A DNA stretch of 40,884 nucleotides from a virus. Position 1 is the first letter of the stretch; each line of letters starts with the position of its first letter. Position numbers and translations under genes: made by a program. A model generated the notes under the pieces. The model saw only the letters and a program-made list of their open reading frames with translations. It was not told the DNA's origin and searched no databases. Below are positions 1-10,100 of the stretch, in pieces. The stretch covers positions 1 through 40,884 of IMG/VR virus record IMGVR_UViG_3300033141_003005. One strand, given 5' to 3'.

Positions 1-114
1 GATATGCCCCTTGGATTATTTTGACAAATGGAGTCGATAACCCAGTCTATTGGGCGGGTTCTGGTAATCTTTCAGCTTTAGGTGGGTCGCCTCCCAAAGG
101 TAAATGTATTTCTG
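1..114. repeat. Terminal direct repeat (circular-contig overlap), left copy
   Basis: These 114 bases are identical to 40771..40884. The repeat lies inside a coding sequence and joining the two ends restores one uninterrupted frame. This is what a circular or circularly permuted genome gives when it is linearised at an arbitrary point. It is probably an assembly overlap rather than a biological terminal repeat, but headful-packaged molecules with redundant ends would look the same. Confidence 0.97.
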
Positions 115-1220
115 CCTTTGGCGGCCATGTGTTTATCAGTAATCTCATCAATGATTACACTCAGCGTGATCAACGGAGTAATGTAGATGATGCAGAAGAT
201 TGGAGTGGTGGTACCGCTGGCACTGTTGACCTCCGAGAAGATGCTGGCGATATCCAGGGTGATTTGATTTTTGGCGATATCAGATACATTATCAAGGAGA
301 ACTCAATTGCTATCTGTCGTTCTACGGGTTATGACCCTCCCTTCCGCTATGATGACAATTACGCACCAATTGGTTGTCCGGCTCCGAAGACCATTATTAA
401 GTGCTGGCTCTATGACCGTGGGTTCTTTCTAGGCAGTGATTTGAACTGTTACCTTATAGCCAAAGATGGGCATTATTATCCAATAGGAGATGACATTGCC
501 GACAGGATACGAGATTGGGGTAATGATGACACTTTAAAGTATAGTTTCGCTTTTTATTATCCCAAACTCGATTCAATCATCTTGGCTGTTCCGGCAAACA
601 ATAATACTTCTGGCTGGGCTGTAAGAATGTTTGCCTTCGATATGGGGCACTATATCAGAACTGGCGAAACCATTTGGTCTACCAAGATCCAAACTGGCAA
701 GAAATTTACTGCAGCTGCCGAAGGTAGATTCAGGGAACATTTTAAAATAGGTAACCTTGAAGGAACCATTGGTGATCTCGACGGCAATATTGGTGATTAT
801 TATTCTGATGCTGCCTTTTCTCAAGTGCTTGTTGGTGACAACGATGGCTATGTTTATAAGTTCGATCCCACCCTGGATAGTTTCGATGGTACAACGATAG
901 ACTGGGTGGCTACATTCATGGATTACAAGCTGGCTGGTAAATTCGCTCGACAATTCAGGCTCCAGGAATACAGATTAATGTTCCGCAAAGAAGGCGATGT
1001 TACAGCCACAGTAAAGGTCTCGACAAATGGTGGAAAAACTTATCCCTCTTCTTGTGACATTGATATGTATGACGATTATGACGGTGCTGATAATGAAGAA
1101 GTAGATGGTGTGGCTTGGTTTGACGTCTTTGGTAAAAAGCATCGTATCAAAATAGAGGGCAGCGGCAATGTTGCCATTGAGGGCCAACGTTTCTACGGTG
1201 TGGATGAGGGTATCAGGTAA
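1..1220 (+). CDS. Tail nozzle/hub-like beta-propeller protein, C-terminal part (continues from 40377)
   Basis: This is the 3' part of a 537-aa gene that starts at 40377 and crosses the circle junction; the frame enters at base 3. The product is rich in short beta strands with recurrent Gly, Asp and aromatic residues, for example YDRGFFLGSDLNCYLIAKDG, and has propeller-type blades. In P22-like podoviruses this place, after the adaptor and before the fibre gene, belongs to the beta-propeller nozzle (gp10/gp12-type) protein that extends the portal and carries the fibres. The assignment rests on fold character and gene order, not on a clear signature motif. The stop overlaps the next start (TAATG), so the two are translationally coupled. 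Confidence 0.6.
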   Translation, partial: YAPWIILTNGVDNPVYWAGSGNLSALGGSPPKGKCISAFGGHVFISNLINDYTQRDQRSNVDDAEDWSGGTAGTVDLREDAGDIQGDLIFGDIRYIIKENSIAICRSTGYDPPFRYDDNYAPIGCPAPKTIIKCWLYDRGFFLGSDLNCYLIAKDGHYYPIGDDIADRIRDWGNDDTLKYSFAFYYPKLDSIILAVPANNNTSGWAVRMFAFDMGHYIRTGETIWSTKIQTGKKFTAAAEGRFREHFKIGNLEGTIGDLDGNIGDYYSDAAFSQVLVGDNDGYVYKFDPTLDSFDGTTIDWVATFMDYKLAGKFARQFRLQEYRLMFRKEGDVTATVKVSTNGGKTYPSSCDIDMYDDYDGADNEEVDGVAWFDVFGKKHRIKIEGSGNVAIEGQRFYGVDEGIR

Positions 1221-3865
1221 TGGCTCTACTGAAGCAAAACTTTCCGGATCCTCCACTGAGGAGTGAACAGCTGCTCGAATGGGCACAGCGGCATTCTTCG
1301 GCCATGACTTCCTTTATGCGGGAGCTTGGTGATCTGGTAGTCAAGCTGATGCCCAAGGATGCTACTCCGAATCAAGCTGGTGCTTATGTTCATGGGGAAA
1401 CCATCGGTTATCATGATGGCTCCCAATGGATGTGTTACATCAATGATGATGGTACGTTTGGCTTTAAGGGAGACAATGGTAACTATCTTACCTGGGATGG
1501 TAGTACCCTTGAAGTTAAGGGTACCCTGAAGGCAAGTGCAGGAGAAATAGGTGGTTTCACAATCGGAGCTACCGTTCTTTATTCGACCGATAATAACATC
1601 GTCCTAGATTCTGCCAATAAGAAGATTACCATCAGTGATATTACATTTGGCAATCAGGGCATCCAGCTTGATTACAATTCCGGCTCTCCCAGGGCCTACA
1701 TCGGTGATGGTTCCAATCAGTTTTTCAAGTTCGATGGTACAAAGATAACTTGGAAGGGGACAAATGCTGAGCTTACTGATGGCGGGGTTCTCTCCGTATC
1801 GGATATTCTTGCAACTGGTGGTAGCATTGCTGGTTGGGATATCGATTCTAGTAAGATCTACAAAACAGGCATTGAGCTTGATGCAACAAACAAAAGACTG
1901 AAGGCTTATAATAGTGATAACTATGTGATCATTAGCCCCAGCGGAATTGAATGTTATGATGATACGCTTGGAATAACTGTAAACATCCCAACAGACGGTA
2001 GTGCTCCCACATTCTCGTCTGGTGTGATCAAGGAATTCGAATACCAGATTTATACATCTGGGGTGATAAAAACTGCTGATGATCCCACAAGTGATGGCGG
2101 CTTTTTGGTGAATAATACCAGGCTAGCGGGCTATACCAGTGCTGGTCTAAAGGTACTGGAATTTATATTTAATGGCGATGACGCTGGGGATGCCTACATC
2201 GGTGATTTCGACAATGATAATGCAGGTCTAAAATATGATCATTCAGCTGGTACTTTAGACATTAGAGCAACACTATCTCTCGACAGCTACTATAAGTTTC
2301 CAGATGATGCTGATTTAATTGCTGCCTGGGACTTTGATATCTATGAAGATGTTGGGCTTGTACCAGATATATCAGGCAATAAAAATAACCTTGCTTTCAA
2401 TGATAAGTGTACAGTAGACAGTTTCGTACAAGGTGTAGCTGGTAGAGCCTTGGAGGCCTTAGAGGCAGACGGGAATGTTAAGATTGCAAACAGTGATATG
2501 TCACAAGACCTCTACAATCTTGGCTCTGCTGACTTTTCTGTTTCGTGGTGGATGAAAATTAAAAACAGTAATCCATCTACAAATTACCCGAAAGTGCTTT
2601 ATAAATTCAAAGACAATGACAATAGGTTTCATATCCACCCTAGTAGTCCATTTGATGGTGACATTCGTCTTGTAATTAGAGAGGACGGAAATTATGATTC
2701 AAAGACTGTAGCTGCTAGTTATGGAGATTGGCAATGGCACCATTATGCTTATTGCTTCGATGTTTCGGAAAAGACAGTCTACATTTATGAAGATGGAGAG
2801 CCTCTTACTACTTGGACATGGACTAATTGTGGAAATGATATTTCCAATACTGGCAATCTTGGCATCGCTGGCAATCCCGGCGGTGCCGACCCACTAAATG
2901 GCTGTATAGACTGTTTCAGAATTTACAAAAAGGTTCTTACTGCAGATGAGGTCAAGGCACTCTATCTTAACCCGGCTGGTTACCCAGTAGGGTATGGTAT
3001 GAGCCTGGCTGATTACTGGGCACATAACAGTGACAGGACTCTTATAGACGGCTCTAAAATTTACGCTGGTTCAATTACAACAGACAAGTTGGATGTTAAT
3101 GAATTGTCTGCAATTACTGCAAATCTTGGAAATATTAATGCTGGCAATATTACTGGCGTCAATATTACTGGAGCTACAATCAGGACGGCTTCTACTGGAG
3201 ATAAGCGGATTGAAATAACTTCTGATGGTATTGCTTTAATGCCCGATGGGGCAGCCGGGCAATATGGCAATAATTTTAAGTATGGTAATAATGTCAAGTA
3301 TGGTGCTGGAGTTCTGGCATATATAAATCATCTTTCAAAAGACATTCCGTTCTATATTAACTATGAACAGAATGTTGCTGATTTTCATTTTTATAACCGC
3401 TCTAGTACTCCATCTGGTACAGCTGAAATTGGTGATGTTTGTGTTGTGAACGGAGTTCTCAAGATATGTACTGCAGCCGGAACTCCTGGAACCTGGGAAG
3501 ATGTAAGATTTGTAATTGACGATGATGATCGTGATCCAAGTTCTCATGACTTTGTGCTAGGTGATCTTACTACTGATGGGAACTTCCATGAATTAGACTT
3601 GAGTGGTATTGTACCTACTGGTGCTCGTTTTGTTGCATTAGGTGTTCGTGTTAAGGCTCCAGCTACTTATAAATACATTCAATTTAAACCAAGAGACAAT
3701 ACCAATAATTACGCAGTCCATATAGTTTATACTACTGAAGCTGATGTTCCAAATTACGGGTATGTTGTTGTGCGTTTAGATTCCAACAGGAAAATTTATT
3801 ACAAAACAGTCAATTACGCAAATTGGACTTTCATTTATATTGATGTGATGCAATGGTTCTACTAG
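1220..3865 (+). CDS. Tail fibre/receptor-binding protein with LamG-like domain
   Basis: The 881-aa protein is modular. The N-terminal part (about 1-120) has a helical start, then beta-rich repeats with the fibre signature GEIGGFTIG. Residues about 362-585 form a concanavalin/LamG-like jelly roll: it opens with LIAAWDFD, contains WQWHHYAYCFD and YEDGEP, and closes with IDCFRIYKKVLTADEVKALY. Residues about 610-680 carry the common fibre motif ITTDKL..ANLG.I.AG.ITG..I.GATI. The last 100 residues form a separate beta domain. LamG folds usually bind glycans, so this is the likely host-recognition protein. It overlaps the nozzle-like gene by one base and is followed at 10 bp by a small tail gene. 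Confidence 0.85.
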   Translation: MALLKQNFPDPPLRSEQLLEWAQRHSSAMTSFMRELGDLVVKLMPKDATPNQAGAYVHGETIGYHDGSQWMCYINDDGTFGFKGDNGNYLTWDGSTLEVKGTLKASAGEIGGFTIGATVLYSTDNNIVLDSANKKITISDITFGNQGIQLDYNSGSPRAYIGDGSNQFFKFDGTKITWKGTNAELTDGGVLSVSDILATGGSIAGWDIDSSKIYKTGIELDATNKRLKAYNSDNYVIISPSGIECYDDTLGITVNIPTDGSAPTFSSGVIKEFEYQIYTSGVIKTADDPTSDGGFLVNNTRLAGYTSAGLKVLEFIFNGDDAGDAYIGDFDNDNAGLKYDHSAGTLDIRATLSLDSYYKFPDDADLIAAWDFDIYEDVGLVPDISGNKNNLAFNDKCTVDSFVQGVAGRALEALEADGNVKIANSDMSQDLYNLGSADFSVSWWMKIKNSNPSTNYPKVLYKFKDNDNRFHIHPSSPFDGDIRLVIREDGNYDSKTVAASYGDWQWHHYAYCFDVSEKTVYIYEDGEPLTTWTWTNCGNDISNTGNLGIAGNPGGADPLNGCIDCFRIYKKVLTADEVKALYLNPAGYPVGYGMSLADYWAHNSDRTLIDGSKIYAGSITTDKLDVNELSAITANLGNINAGNITGVNITGATIRTASTGDKRIEITSDGIALMPDGAAGQYGNNFKYGNNVKYGAGVLAYINHLSKDIPFYINYEQNVADFHFYNRSSTPSGTAEIGDVCVVNGVLKICTAAGTPGTWEDVRFVIDDDDRDPSSHDFVLGDLTTDGNFHELDLSGIVPTGARFVALGVRVKAPATYKYIQFKPRDNTNNYAVHIVYTTEADVPNYGYVVVRLDSNRKIYYKTVNYANWTFIYIDVMQWFY

Positions 3866-3874
3866 GAGAATGAT

Positions 3875-4123
3875 ATGGCAATCCGAGAAGAGGTATATGA
3901 ACGATGGGGGCCTATGCTCCTGGAAGCCATTGTTAGGTTGCTGGTTAACGAAATAAACATCTTACGCCAAAAAGTTGGGTTACCTCCAAGAACGATGGCG
4001 CAGGTATTGGCGGCAGTTTTAAATGAATATAACTCACTTGAAGAATTTGACTTTGTCAAAGAGTTTGACGAAGTGATGAGGGGAATAAGTCATGTCAACA
4101 AACTTTCCAACTTCATTAGATAG
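3875..4123 (+). CDS. Small helical tail-region protein, unknown
   Basis: The 82-aa product is mostly helical and acidic, with the segment LLEAIVRLLVNEINILRQKV, which could form an amphipathic or coiled-coil helix. An AGGAGA ribosome site precedes the ATG. It lies between the fibre and the first collar gene and overlaps the next gene by 32 bp. It may be a fibre chaperone or a small joint protein. I recognise no family. Confidence 0.7.
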   Translation: MAIREEVYERWGPMLLEAIVRLLVNEINILRQKVGLPPRTMAQVLAAVLNEYNSLEEFDFVKEFDEVMRGISHVNKLSNFIR

Positions 4124-4703
4124 TTTTTCAACTAAAACAGACAATGTTGATTATGTGCAAGCAGCACATATAAATGATCTCCAGGATGCAGTAGAAGCTC
4201 TAGAGGCCAAAGTTGGTATTGATAGTTCGAGTGTTGATACCAGTATTGACTACAAAGTAAATAACTTCTTTGTGGAAAATACCAGAGTTGTCTACTTGTA
4301 TGAAAATACTGCCCCAACAGGCTGGTCTACCACCGGCCTACCTACGGATAGGGTGCTTGCTGTCAAAGGTGGTACACATGACTATAATGTAAATGGCGGC
4401 AATGAAGCTGGTAGCTGGCAAGTGGATGGCCTGAGTACTGGAAACGATTCGCATAAACACCAGTGGTATGAATACGCTGGCCCCAGTGATGCAGATGAAA
4501 CTTGGGATTCTTCAGGTACTCAAGTGGCAATAGATAAATCTGCCAAGAACCCCAAAGGTATACTTGTCAGTGGTGATACTGAAGGTAAGCTCAATTTTGA
4601 CGCTTATACCTCCACAGAAACCCATAACCACAGTGTGTCTTCAGATTCCAGCTGGCGGCCCTATGCGGCAGTCGGAATTCTTTGCAAATACGTTGGAGCA
4701 TAA
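4092..4703 (+). CDS. Tail-collar-domain protein (copy 2 of a duplicated module)
   Basis: The 203-aa protein has a short helical N-terminus and a phage tail-collar-like C-terminal domain. That domain shows the sequence NTAPTGW..., the strand DYNVNGGNEAGSW, a HKHQWYEY segment and the terminal THNHS...SSWRPYAAVGIL typical of collar/fibre-tip domains. It is clearly paralogous to 39278..40021, with shared blocks such as NTAPPGW / DKVLAF and THNHSISSDASWRPAAAVG. It sits directly after the fibre gene and is followed by a Cys-rich protein, the same order as the other copy. The His clusters may bind metal ions at the trimer axis, as in other fibre tips (inference). Confidence 0.8.
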   Translation: MSTNFPTSLDSFSTKTDNVDYVQAAHINDLQDAVEALEAKVGIDSSSVDTSIDYKVNNFFVENTRVVYLYENTAPTGWSTTGLPTDRVLAVKGGTHDYNVNGGNEAGSWQVDGLSTGNDSHKHQWYEYAGPSDADETWDSSGTQVAIDKSAKNPKGILVSGDTEGKLNFDAYTSTETHNHSVSSDSSWRPYAAVGILCKYVGA

Positions 4704-4715
4704 TAGGGGGCTTTT

Positions 4716-5054
4716 ATGCTTTGTGATGGCAAATGCAAGAAGGGTAAAAAGAGATGTGGCTGTCTGATCGATATTGTTTTGAAGAATGATCTGACTGGCG
4801 AAACAAAGGTTGAAGAACATTGCGTGTTCAAGGCGATATTCACCTCTCTTGCTCGCCAGGAGCAGGGGCAAATTAGAATTCAGGCAGCAGTTGAAAACAG
4901 CCGGAACGAAAACGTCAAGTATCTTAGGGAAAACACAGAGGCAATAGCAACTGGTTTCATGGGGCTTGTTAAGGCAGCTGAGGAAGCCAGAAATAGACAA
5001 TTAGAACAGAAGGGGGAGCCATGTACGGTAAAGGTCTTAGAGCAGAACTCTTAG
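4716..5054 (+). CDS. Cys-rich tail-associated protein (paralogue of 40033 gene)
   Basis: The 112-aa protein begins with a cluster of four cysteines (CDGKCKKGKKRCGC). A spacer ending TGETKVEEHC follows, then a long helix (about 45-100). The pattern C..C.C - TGE.K.E..C - helix is shared with the 124-aa protein at 40033, and each follows a collar-domain gene. The cysteines suggest a Zn or Fe-S site (inference). A GGGG ribosome site precedes the ATG. The 3' end overlaps the next small gene by 34 bp. No named family is recognised. Confidence 0.75.
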   Translation: MLCDGKCKKGKKRCGCLIDIVLKNDLTGETKVEEHCVFKAIFTSLARQEQGQIRIQAAVENSRNENVKYLRENTEAIATGFMGLVKAAEEARNRQLEQKGEPCTVKVLEQNS

Positions 5055-5188
5055 CATTGCTGGAGAAATTCTTCAATGAGGAACAGGGAAACAAGATTAC
5101 TCCTTTCAATATGGGTGGCCTTATTGGCAGCGTCAATGGCCTGCTTGATAAGCATACCATAAAGGAGAAAAAAGAGAAGGAGAAGTAA
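5021..5188 (+). CDS. Small basic protein, 55 aa, unknown
   Basis: The ATG at 5021 follows an AGGGGGAGC ribosome site and lies within the end of the previous gene. The product starts MYGKGLRAELLALLEKFF, has a short hydrophobic middle and ends in a Lys/Glu-rich tail. Its stop is one base before the next ATG. Tight packing and a good ribosome site support it as a real gene. Function unknown. Confidence 0.6.
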   Translation: MYGKGLRAELLALLEKFFNEEQGNKITPFNMGGLIGSVNGLLDKHTIKEKKEKEK

Positions 5189-5189
5189 G

Positions 5190-5945
5190 ATGAGTCTCTT
5201 TGGTTTAGGAGGGGGCTTTTCTAAAGACAAACAGAAAAGCAAGCAAAAGAGCAAAGAGAAGCGTGATATCTGGTACTGGACGCCAGAACAGAGGGAGCTT
5301 GCATCCAGCTTCATAGGCGACTATCTGACCCCACGTCTTGGCCAGGGCTTGCCTGCCTACACTGGACAACTTCCAGGTACAGCGCAGAGTGCTGTATTCA
5401 ACAAGTTGGCTCAGGACGCCATGCAGGGTACTGGCGCATTTGCTGCCTGGAATCGGGTACTCAGTCCCCAGGATTGGGAGCAGGGAGTACAAGAAAGACT
5501 TGCTGCCAGGGAGCGTTATATGCAGCCTATCTGGCAGAAGGAGGATGCGGCCCTGAAGGAGTCCATGAGAAATATGGGCTTACAGCATTCTACCGATATG
5601 CTCAAAAAGATGGCTGATATTCATGAGCAGCGGGCTGCCTTGACTGATATGTTTGCTCAGAATCTTTATGATCAGTATGAGCAAATGGGTCTGCAGGTTG
5701 CCCCCCAGGTTGTGGATGCTCTGTCTCGTATAGGCGCAGCCCAGTATCAAATGGAAAATGCAGGTTTGGAAGCGCAGTTCAGGGAGTGGCTGCGTACCCA
5801 GCCGGAATATAGCCCGGTGCTTGAGCAAATCCTTGATATGTTGAAACTTACCCCAGTGCAGAAAGGCAAGATCAAAACCAAGGGTAAGGCCAAGGGTAGT
5901 GCATCCGGTTGGGATATCGGCGGCGGTATGAAGCTTGGCTTTTAA
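5190..5945 (+). CDS. Candidate internal virion/DNA-ejection protein
   Basis: The 251-aa protein has a Gly-rich start (SLFGLGGGFSKDK), a Lys-rich stretch, and a long, mainly helical Gln/Met-rich body. A basic C-terminus follows (KGKIKTKGKAKG), then a Gly-rich end. Podovirus ejection proteins (P22 gp7/gp20-like) have this helical, Gln/Ala-rich composition and this place downstream of the tail genes. Its start follows a GAAGGAGAAG ribosome site. The assignment is by position and composition only. Confidence 0.5.
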   Translation: MSLFGLGGGFSKDKQKSKQKSKEKRDIWYWTPEQRELASSFIGDYLTPRLGQGLPAYTGQLPGTAQSAVFNKLAQDAMQGTGAFAAWNRVLSPQDWEQGVQERLAARERYMQPIWQKEDAALKESMRNMGLQHSTDMLKKMADIHEQRAALTDMFAQNLYDQYEQMGLQVAPQVVDALSRIGAAQYQMENAGLEAQFREWLRTQPEYSPVLEQILDMLKLTPVQKGKIKTKGKAKGSASGWDIGGGMKLGF

Positions 5946-5991
5946 TTTATTTGACAAGCTTACAATGCCATACATCCCCGGAGGTTAATAG

Positions 5992-7128
5992 ATGAATATC
6001 AATGTCAATATCAAGCGTCATAGGCCCCATTATCTTGCCTGGATGGGTGGTTCTCTTTCTGAACCTTCCCCTGCCAACCCAAAAGATCTGGCAGAAGCTG
6101 ACATCAAGCTTCAGCGTGAAGCCATCAAAGCGGCGACTGCCTGGACAAAAGTGATGGATCCGGCAGATCCTCGTGACCAGGAAATGCTGGCATCTCTACT
6201 GGAAAGGGCCAAAATGCCTGCTCCTACAAAAACTCTGCCTACAGAGCAAGCTTTCACGGAGCAGGATGGGGCTTTTCATCTGCCTGAAGCTGAAATCATT
6301 GACAAAGGTAAAACCTTACAAATGCTTCAGGAAAGATTCATGATGGACAATGTCCCCAACTATAAGCCGCAAACGATTGAAAATGTAGATATAGGTGGTA
6401 AACCCGGCACAGTTTACTTCGACCCCATTACTGGCCGGGAAGAGCAGTGGCCAACTTTCCAGGAGCCGGAGAAACCCTCCGATTACGAGCAGAAGATCCA
6501 GGCTATGCGTGATGCTGGTTTCACTGATGAGGAGATCAAGCGTGCTATGGGTGCCCTCCCAAAGGCAACCGAGAATCAGTACGCCCAAAAGGTGAAAGTA
6601 CTGAAAGAGCTTGGCATACCCAATGACAGAATTGCCCAGGCTCTTGGTGTACCGAAAGAGGATCTCAAGGAACACTGGGTACAGAAGTGGGACGATAAGG
6701 GTAATCTCATAGCAGAGGAGACGCATGGATGGGCTGCTCCGAAGATACTGGTAAAACACAGTGATGTGCTCAAAGCCGAAGCTGAACTGAAAAAGAATAA
6801 ACCTGAAGGTGTGCCAAGACAAGTAGTTGATAAGGCAATCTCCGCAGCCAGGAATGATCTCCTGGATACAGATCTTTTCCCAGCTAAGGAAGGCGGCTTC
6901 CTGGGCTTTGGTGGGGAAAGTGAGGAGGAGTACAGGCAGCGTTACAACGATGCCCTGGAAGAGCGAGTGCAATACTATCTCGACCAGTACAAGAAATCTG
7001 GCGTGATAGGAACAGCACCGGAGCAGAAGAAAGAGAACCCACACGGCAAGATAGTCAAAAAGGGCTTTTATCAAGGTAAAAAGGTAGTGGTGTACGAGGA
7101 TGGCTATGTCGACTACTACGACTGGTAA
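5992..7128 (+). CDS. Candidate internal virion protein, 378 aa
   Basis: The start follows CCGGAGG. The protein is mainly helical and charged. In its middle are two similar helix-turn units of the type YEQKIQAMRDAGFTDEEIKR and YAQKVKVLKELGIPNDRIAQ (about residues 165-220), which look like a tandem repeat. The C-terminus is Tyr/Asp-rich (YEDGYVDYYDW). It lies between two other candidate ejection proteins and overlaps the 5' end of the very large downstream gene by 23 bp. No family is recognised with certainty. A structural or ejection role is inferred from context. Confidence 0.55.
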   Translation: MNINVNIKRHRPHYLAWMGGSLSEPSPANPKDLAEADIKLQREAIKAATAWTKVMDPADPRDQEMLASLLERAKMPAPTKTLPTEQAFTEQDGAFHLPEAEIIDKGKTLQMLQERFMMDNVPNYKPQTIENVDIGGKPGTVYFDPITGREEQWPTFQEPEKPSDYEQKIQAMRDAGFTDEEIKRAMGALPKATENQYAQKVKVLKELGIPNDRIAQALGVPKEDLKEHWVQKWDDKGNLIAEETHGWAAPKILVKHSDVLKAEAELKKNKPEGVPRQVVDKAISAARNDLLDTDLFPAKEGGFLGFGGESEEEYRQRYNDALEERVQYYLDQYKKSGVIGTAPEQKKENPHGKIVKKGFYQGKKVVVYEDGYVDYYDW

Positions 7129-10100
7129 GCTGAAGGCTGCCCCTGGGATAGATCTTAGTAAAATCCAGTGGGTTGACGAATTAAAGCCAGCCCCAGGCAT
7201 AGATCTATCCAGGGTGCAATGGGTGGATGGGGAACCCAAGAAAGAGGAGTCCAAGCAAGAAACACAACTGGTCGGGCCAGTTATTCTCCCAAAGCAGAAA
7301 CTGACTGATGCTTCAGCACCTACAGAAACAGATCTCAATAATCTTGCAGAAGCAACTGACAGGTTTCTTGCTGAGAATCCTGTTACTGGCCCTATTGGTG
7401 GCCTTGCTGAGACAGCTTATACTCTAGGCACTGGAATGTTTGCCTACCCGGCGTCGCTTGCTGTTTCAGCCTACAAGTTTCTTACTGGTTCCAGTAAGGA
7501 GGAAGCCAAGAAGGCTGGTGAGAAAGTAGCCGAAGCTCTCACCTATAAACCCAAGAGCGAATACGGGAAGACCTACACCCATTGGGCTACATGGCCCATT
7601 CAGAAGATATCGGAATTTTGGAGGGCTGTGGGAGAAGCTGCAGATACTTCGAGCAATGAAGAGTACCTGCGTACCATGGATGAACTCGGCCTTCCTTATA
7701 TGCCAACAGAAGCAACGACCACCTTCCTCGAATACGCCACTATAGGTGCGCTCTTAAAACCCCTACATGTAGCTGGTGGTAAGTTTGTAGAGTCATTAAA
7801 GCCTGCAGAAATCAAAACTCTTCCTGGTGATCTCGCTAAACTGAGCGTAACCTCCAATGAACCGACTCCCCTGCTCCGGCCCCAGGAGCCAACAGGTAGT
7901 GCCCCCCTGCCTGCAAGGGGAGTCACTCCATTGGAGCCGTATATCGAGAGGTGGAAGCCCAGGGGAACAGAACCTGAACAGGCAATCAATATCATTGGTG
8001 CTCCAACAGTTACCACAGTCATCCCCGAAAGAGGAGCACCCATTCCCAAATCAACTGTCAGGGAAACCGTTATCCCTAAATGGCTTCCCAAAGGTGAGGG
8101 TGGAAAACCTATAGAAGTGATTCCTCCTCCTGAACCAAAACCAGAAGTACGTGTATCGCCAGAGCGTGGTGCGCCCATTCCCACCTCCAAGGTAAGAGAG
8201 ACAGTCACTCCCAAATGGGGATGGACAAAAGAAAGTCCAGTGGAAGTGGTCCCCGCTCCTAAGCCAGAGAAAGTAACGGTTATCAAAGATACAGGCCCTA
8301 TAGTGCCACCTTCCAGGGTAAGGGAGCCATATGTCCAGAAATGGCTGCCCAAGCAAGAGGAAGCCAAACCAGTAGAAACCGGGTCTGTACCGAAACCTAA
8401 ACCCAAGCCGGAACCTCCGGTAGATACCGAAGTTCTTGCCAAAGATATAGGTGAAAAGCTGGGCCTTGATTATGGTGGTAAATGGTACCCCTATGGGGAG
8501 GATGGCCCCTTCATGGGGTATCAATTCACTGATCCCGATACCAGGAGCACCTTCTATCTCAAAGATCTTACCCTGGATGCTGGTAGGCGGAAGCTCGCTG
8601 AAGTACGAGCAAAGTTTGCTGCTGATAAAGTGGTCCGAGAGGAAGCCCTCCGGGACGAGAAGGTACCGGAAGCTACCAAGGAAAGGCTTCGCCTACAAGC
8701 AGAAGATATCAGGCGAGCAAGAGAAGATATTGAAAAATACAAGCGCATGCTTCTCTATATGCGTACCGATGAGCTTATCACTGCTGCCAATGACTATATC
8801 AGTGAACACGGTACTTTCAAGGCTGACAAGTATGGCCGTGCTCTAGAAGCAGAACTACAGGACAGACAACAAATGATCATGCGTGAACGAATTAGCCGTT
8901 CGATTGGCATCGATCACTCTCTGTCCAGTGAGGAATTCCAGACAGCAGCTACCGACGTAATAGCTCAGGATGCCCTGAGCAGGGCAATTGGTGAGGAATC
9001 GCCCATAAGTGCTGCCGAAAGGGCAGGAGAGAAACCCTTCGGCGAGGGTTTCACTGTCGAAGCTTTCGGTCTGCAGAGAATGTACGAGGCTGTCTGTAAT
9101 GCCATACGCAAAGCCAAGGAGCGTTTCGCAAAAAGGGCAGAATCTCTTGAAGATTGGGAACGACAGCGCAGGCTGGCCGAGGAAACAGGTGGTGACCCGG
9201 AGAAGATTATCAAGCGACGTCGTATAAGCAAATATAAAGGCCTCTATAAGCCAGCCATTACAGAAGTAGAAAAGTTCGCCATGCAGGCCCTGCCCGACCT
9301 GGAACCCAGGATACTTAGATCTTCCAGTGGTAAGTGGGGTGCAGGCTGGGTAGAGAATCCAATCCGGGTATTTGAGCAGCTGGGGCAGAAAGCAATGGAT
9401 CTCTTCTATTATCCAGTGCGTGATGCCATAGTTGCAGCCCGTCGAGAGCACCTTGCCCTCCGAGAACAACTGAAGCAGATGAGGAAAGAACTTGGCATCA
9501 ATCGAAAGAGCGAGAAACGTATTGGTGCTTATGCTGTAGCCCAACAGCGAGGCGGTGTGGAAATCTTGAATAAAATGGGTGTGGAAATACCAGAACTTTC
9601 CCCCAATGAAATGAAGATGTATGAGTTCATCCGGGACAAACTGGATGAGTTCTATGAAAGGCTCAATGATGCCAGAATTGCTATTGGTAAGGAACCGTTT
9701 AACTACCAAGAAGATTATTTCACCTTCTTTAGGCTGCAGCCATGGTACAAGAAATTGGGCTTCAAGGTAGCAGATCATGAGTATGCTCCTCTTATTGACA
9801 CGGAAGTAATCGATCTCGTCAACCTGCCTTTCCGGTATGCCAAGCACAGACGTCTCGATCTTCTTATGAAGTCCAAGGGTGTACGACTGGATGCCCTCGA
9901 TATGTTTGACAAGTATGCTGGTCATACTCTGGAAAGCATCTATCTGGCGAAACCTCTCGCCAAGGGACGAGAACTTCTACTTGATCTTGATGGCTTTAAA
10001 CTACGTGAAGCTGCTCCAAATACCTACACCTTCCTGCGGAAATGGCTCGATCAGGTATCCGGCAAACCAGCTGATACTATGCTGCCGAAGCCGATTGCTA

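Noticed and set aside
4092-4703. Diversity-generating retroelement target at the collar protein
   Set aside because: No reverse transcriptase and no template repeat were found in the genome. The two collar copies differ as ordinary paralogues, not by adenine-specific changes.
6316-7338. Minus-strand frame of 340 aa
   Set aside because: Antisense to two coupled plus-strand genes, with no ribosome site and implausible composition.
7696-8442. Minus-strand Gly/Ser/Thr-rich frame opposite the Pro-rich repeats
   Set aside because: Its repetitive composition simply mirrors the Pro-rich plus-strand repeats.
8855-9925. Minus-strand frame of 356 aa opposite the giant virion gene
   Set aside because: The plus-strand frame has conserved-looking domains and continuous coding. 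The opposite frame lacks a start site and any family features.
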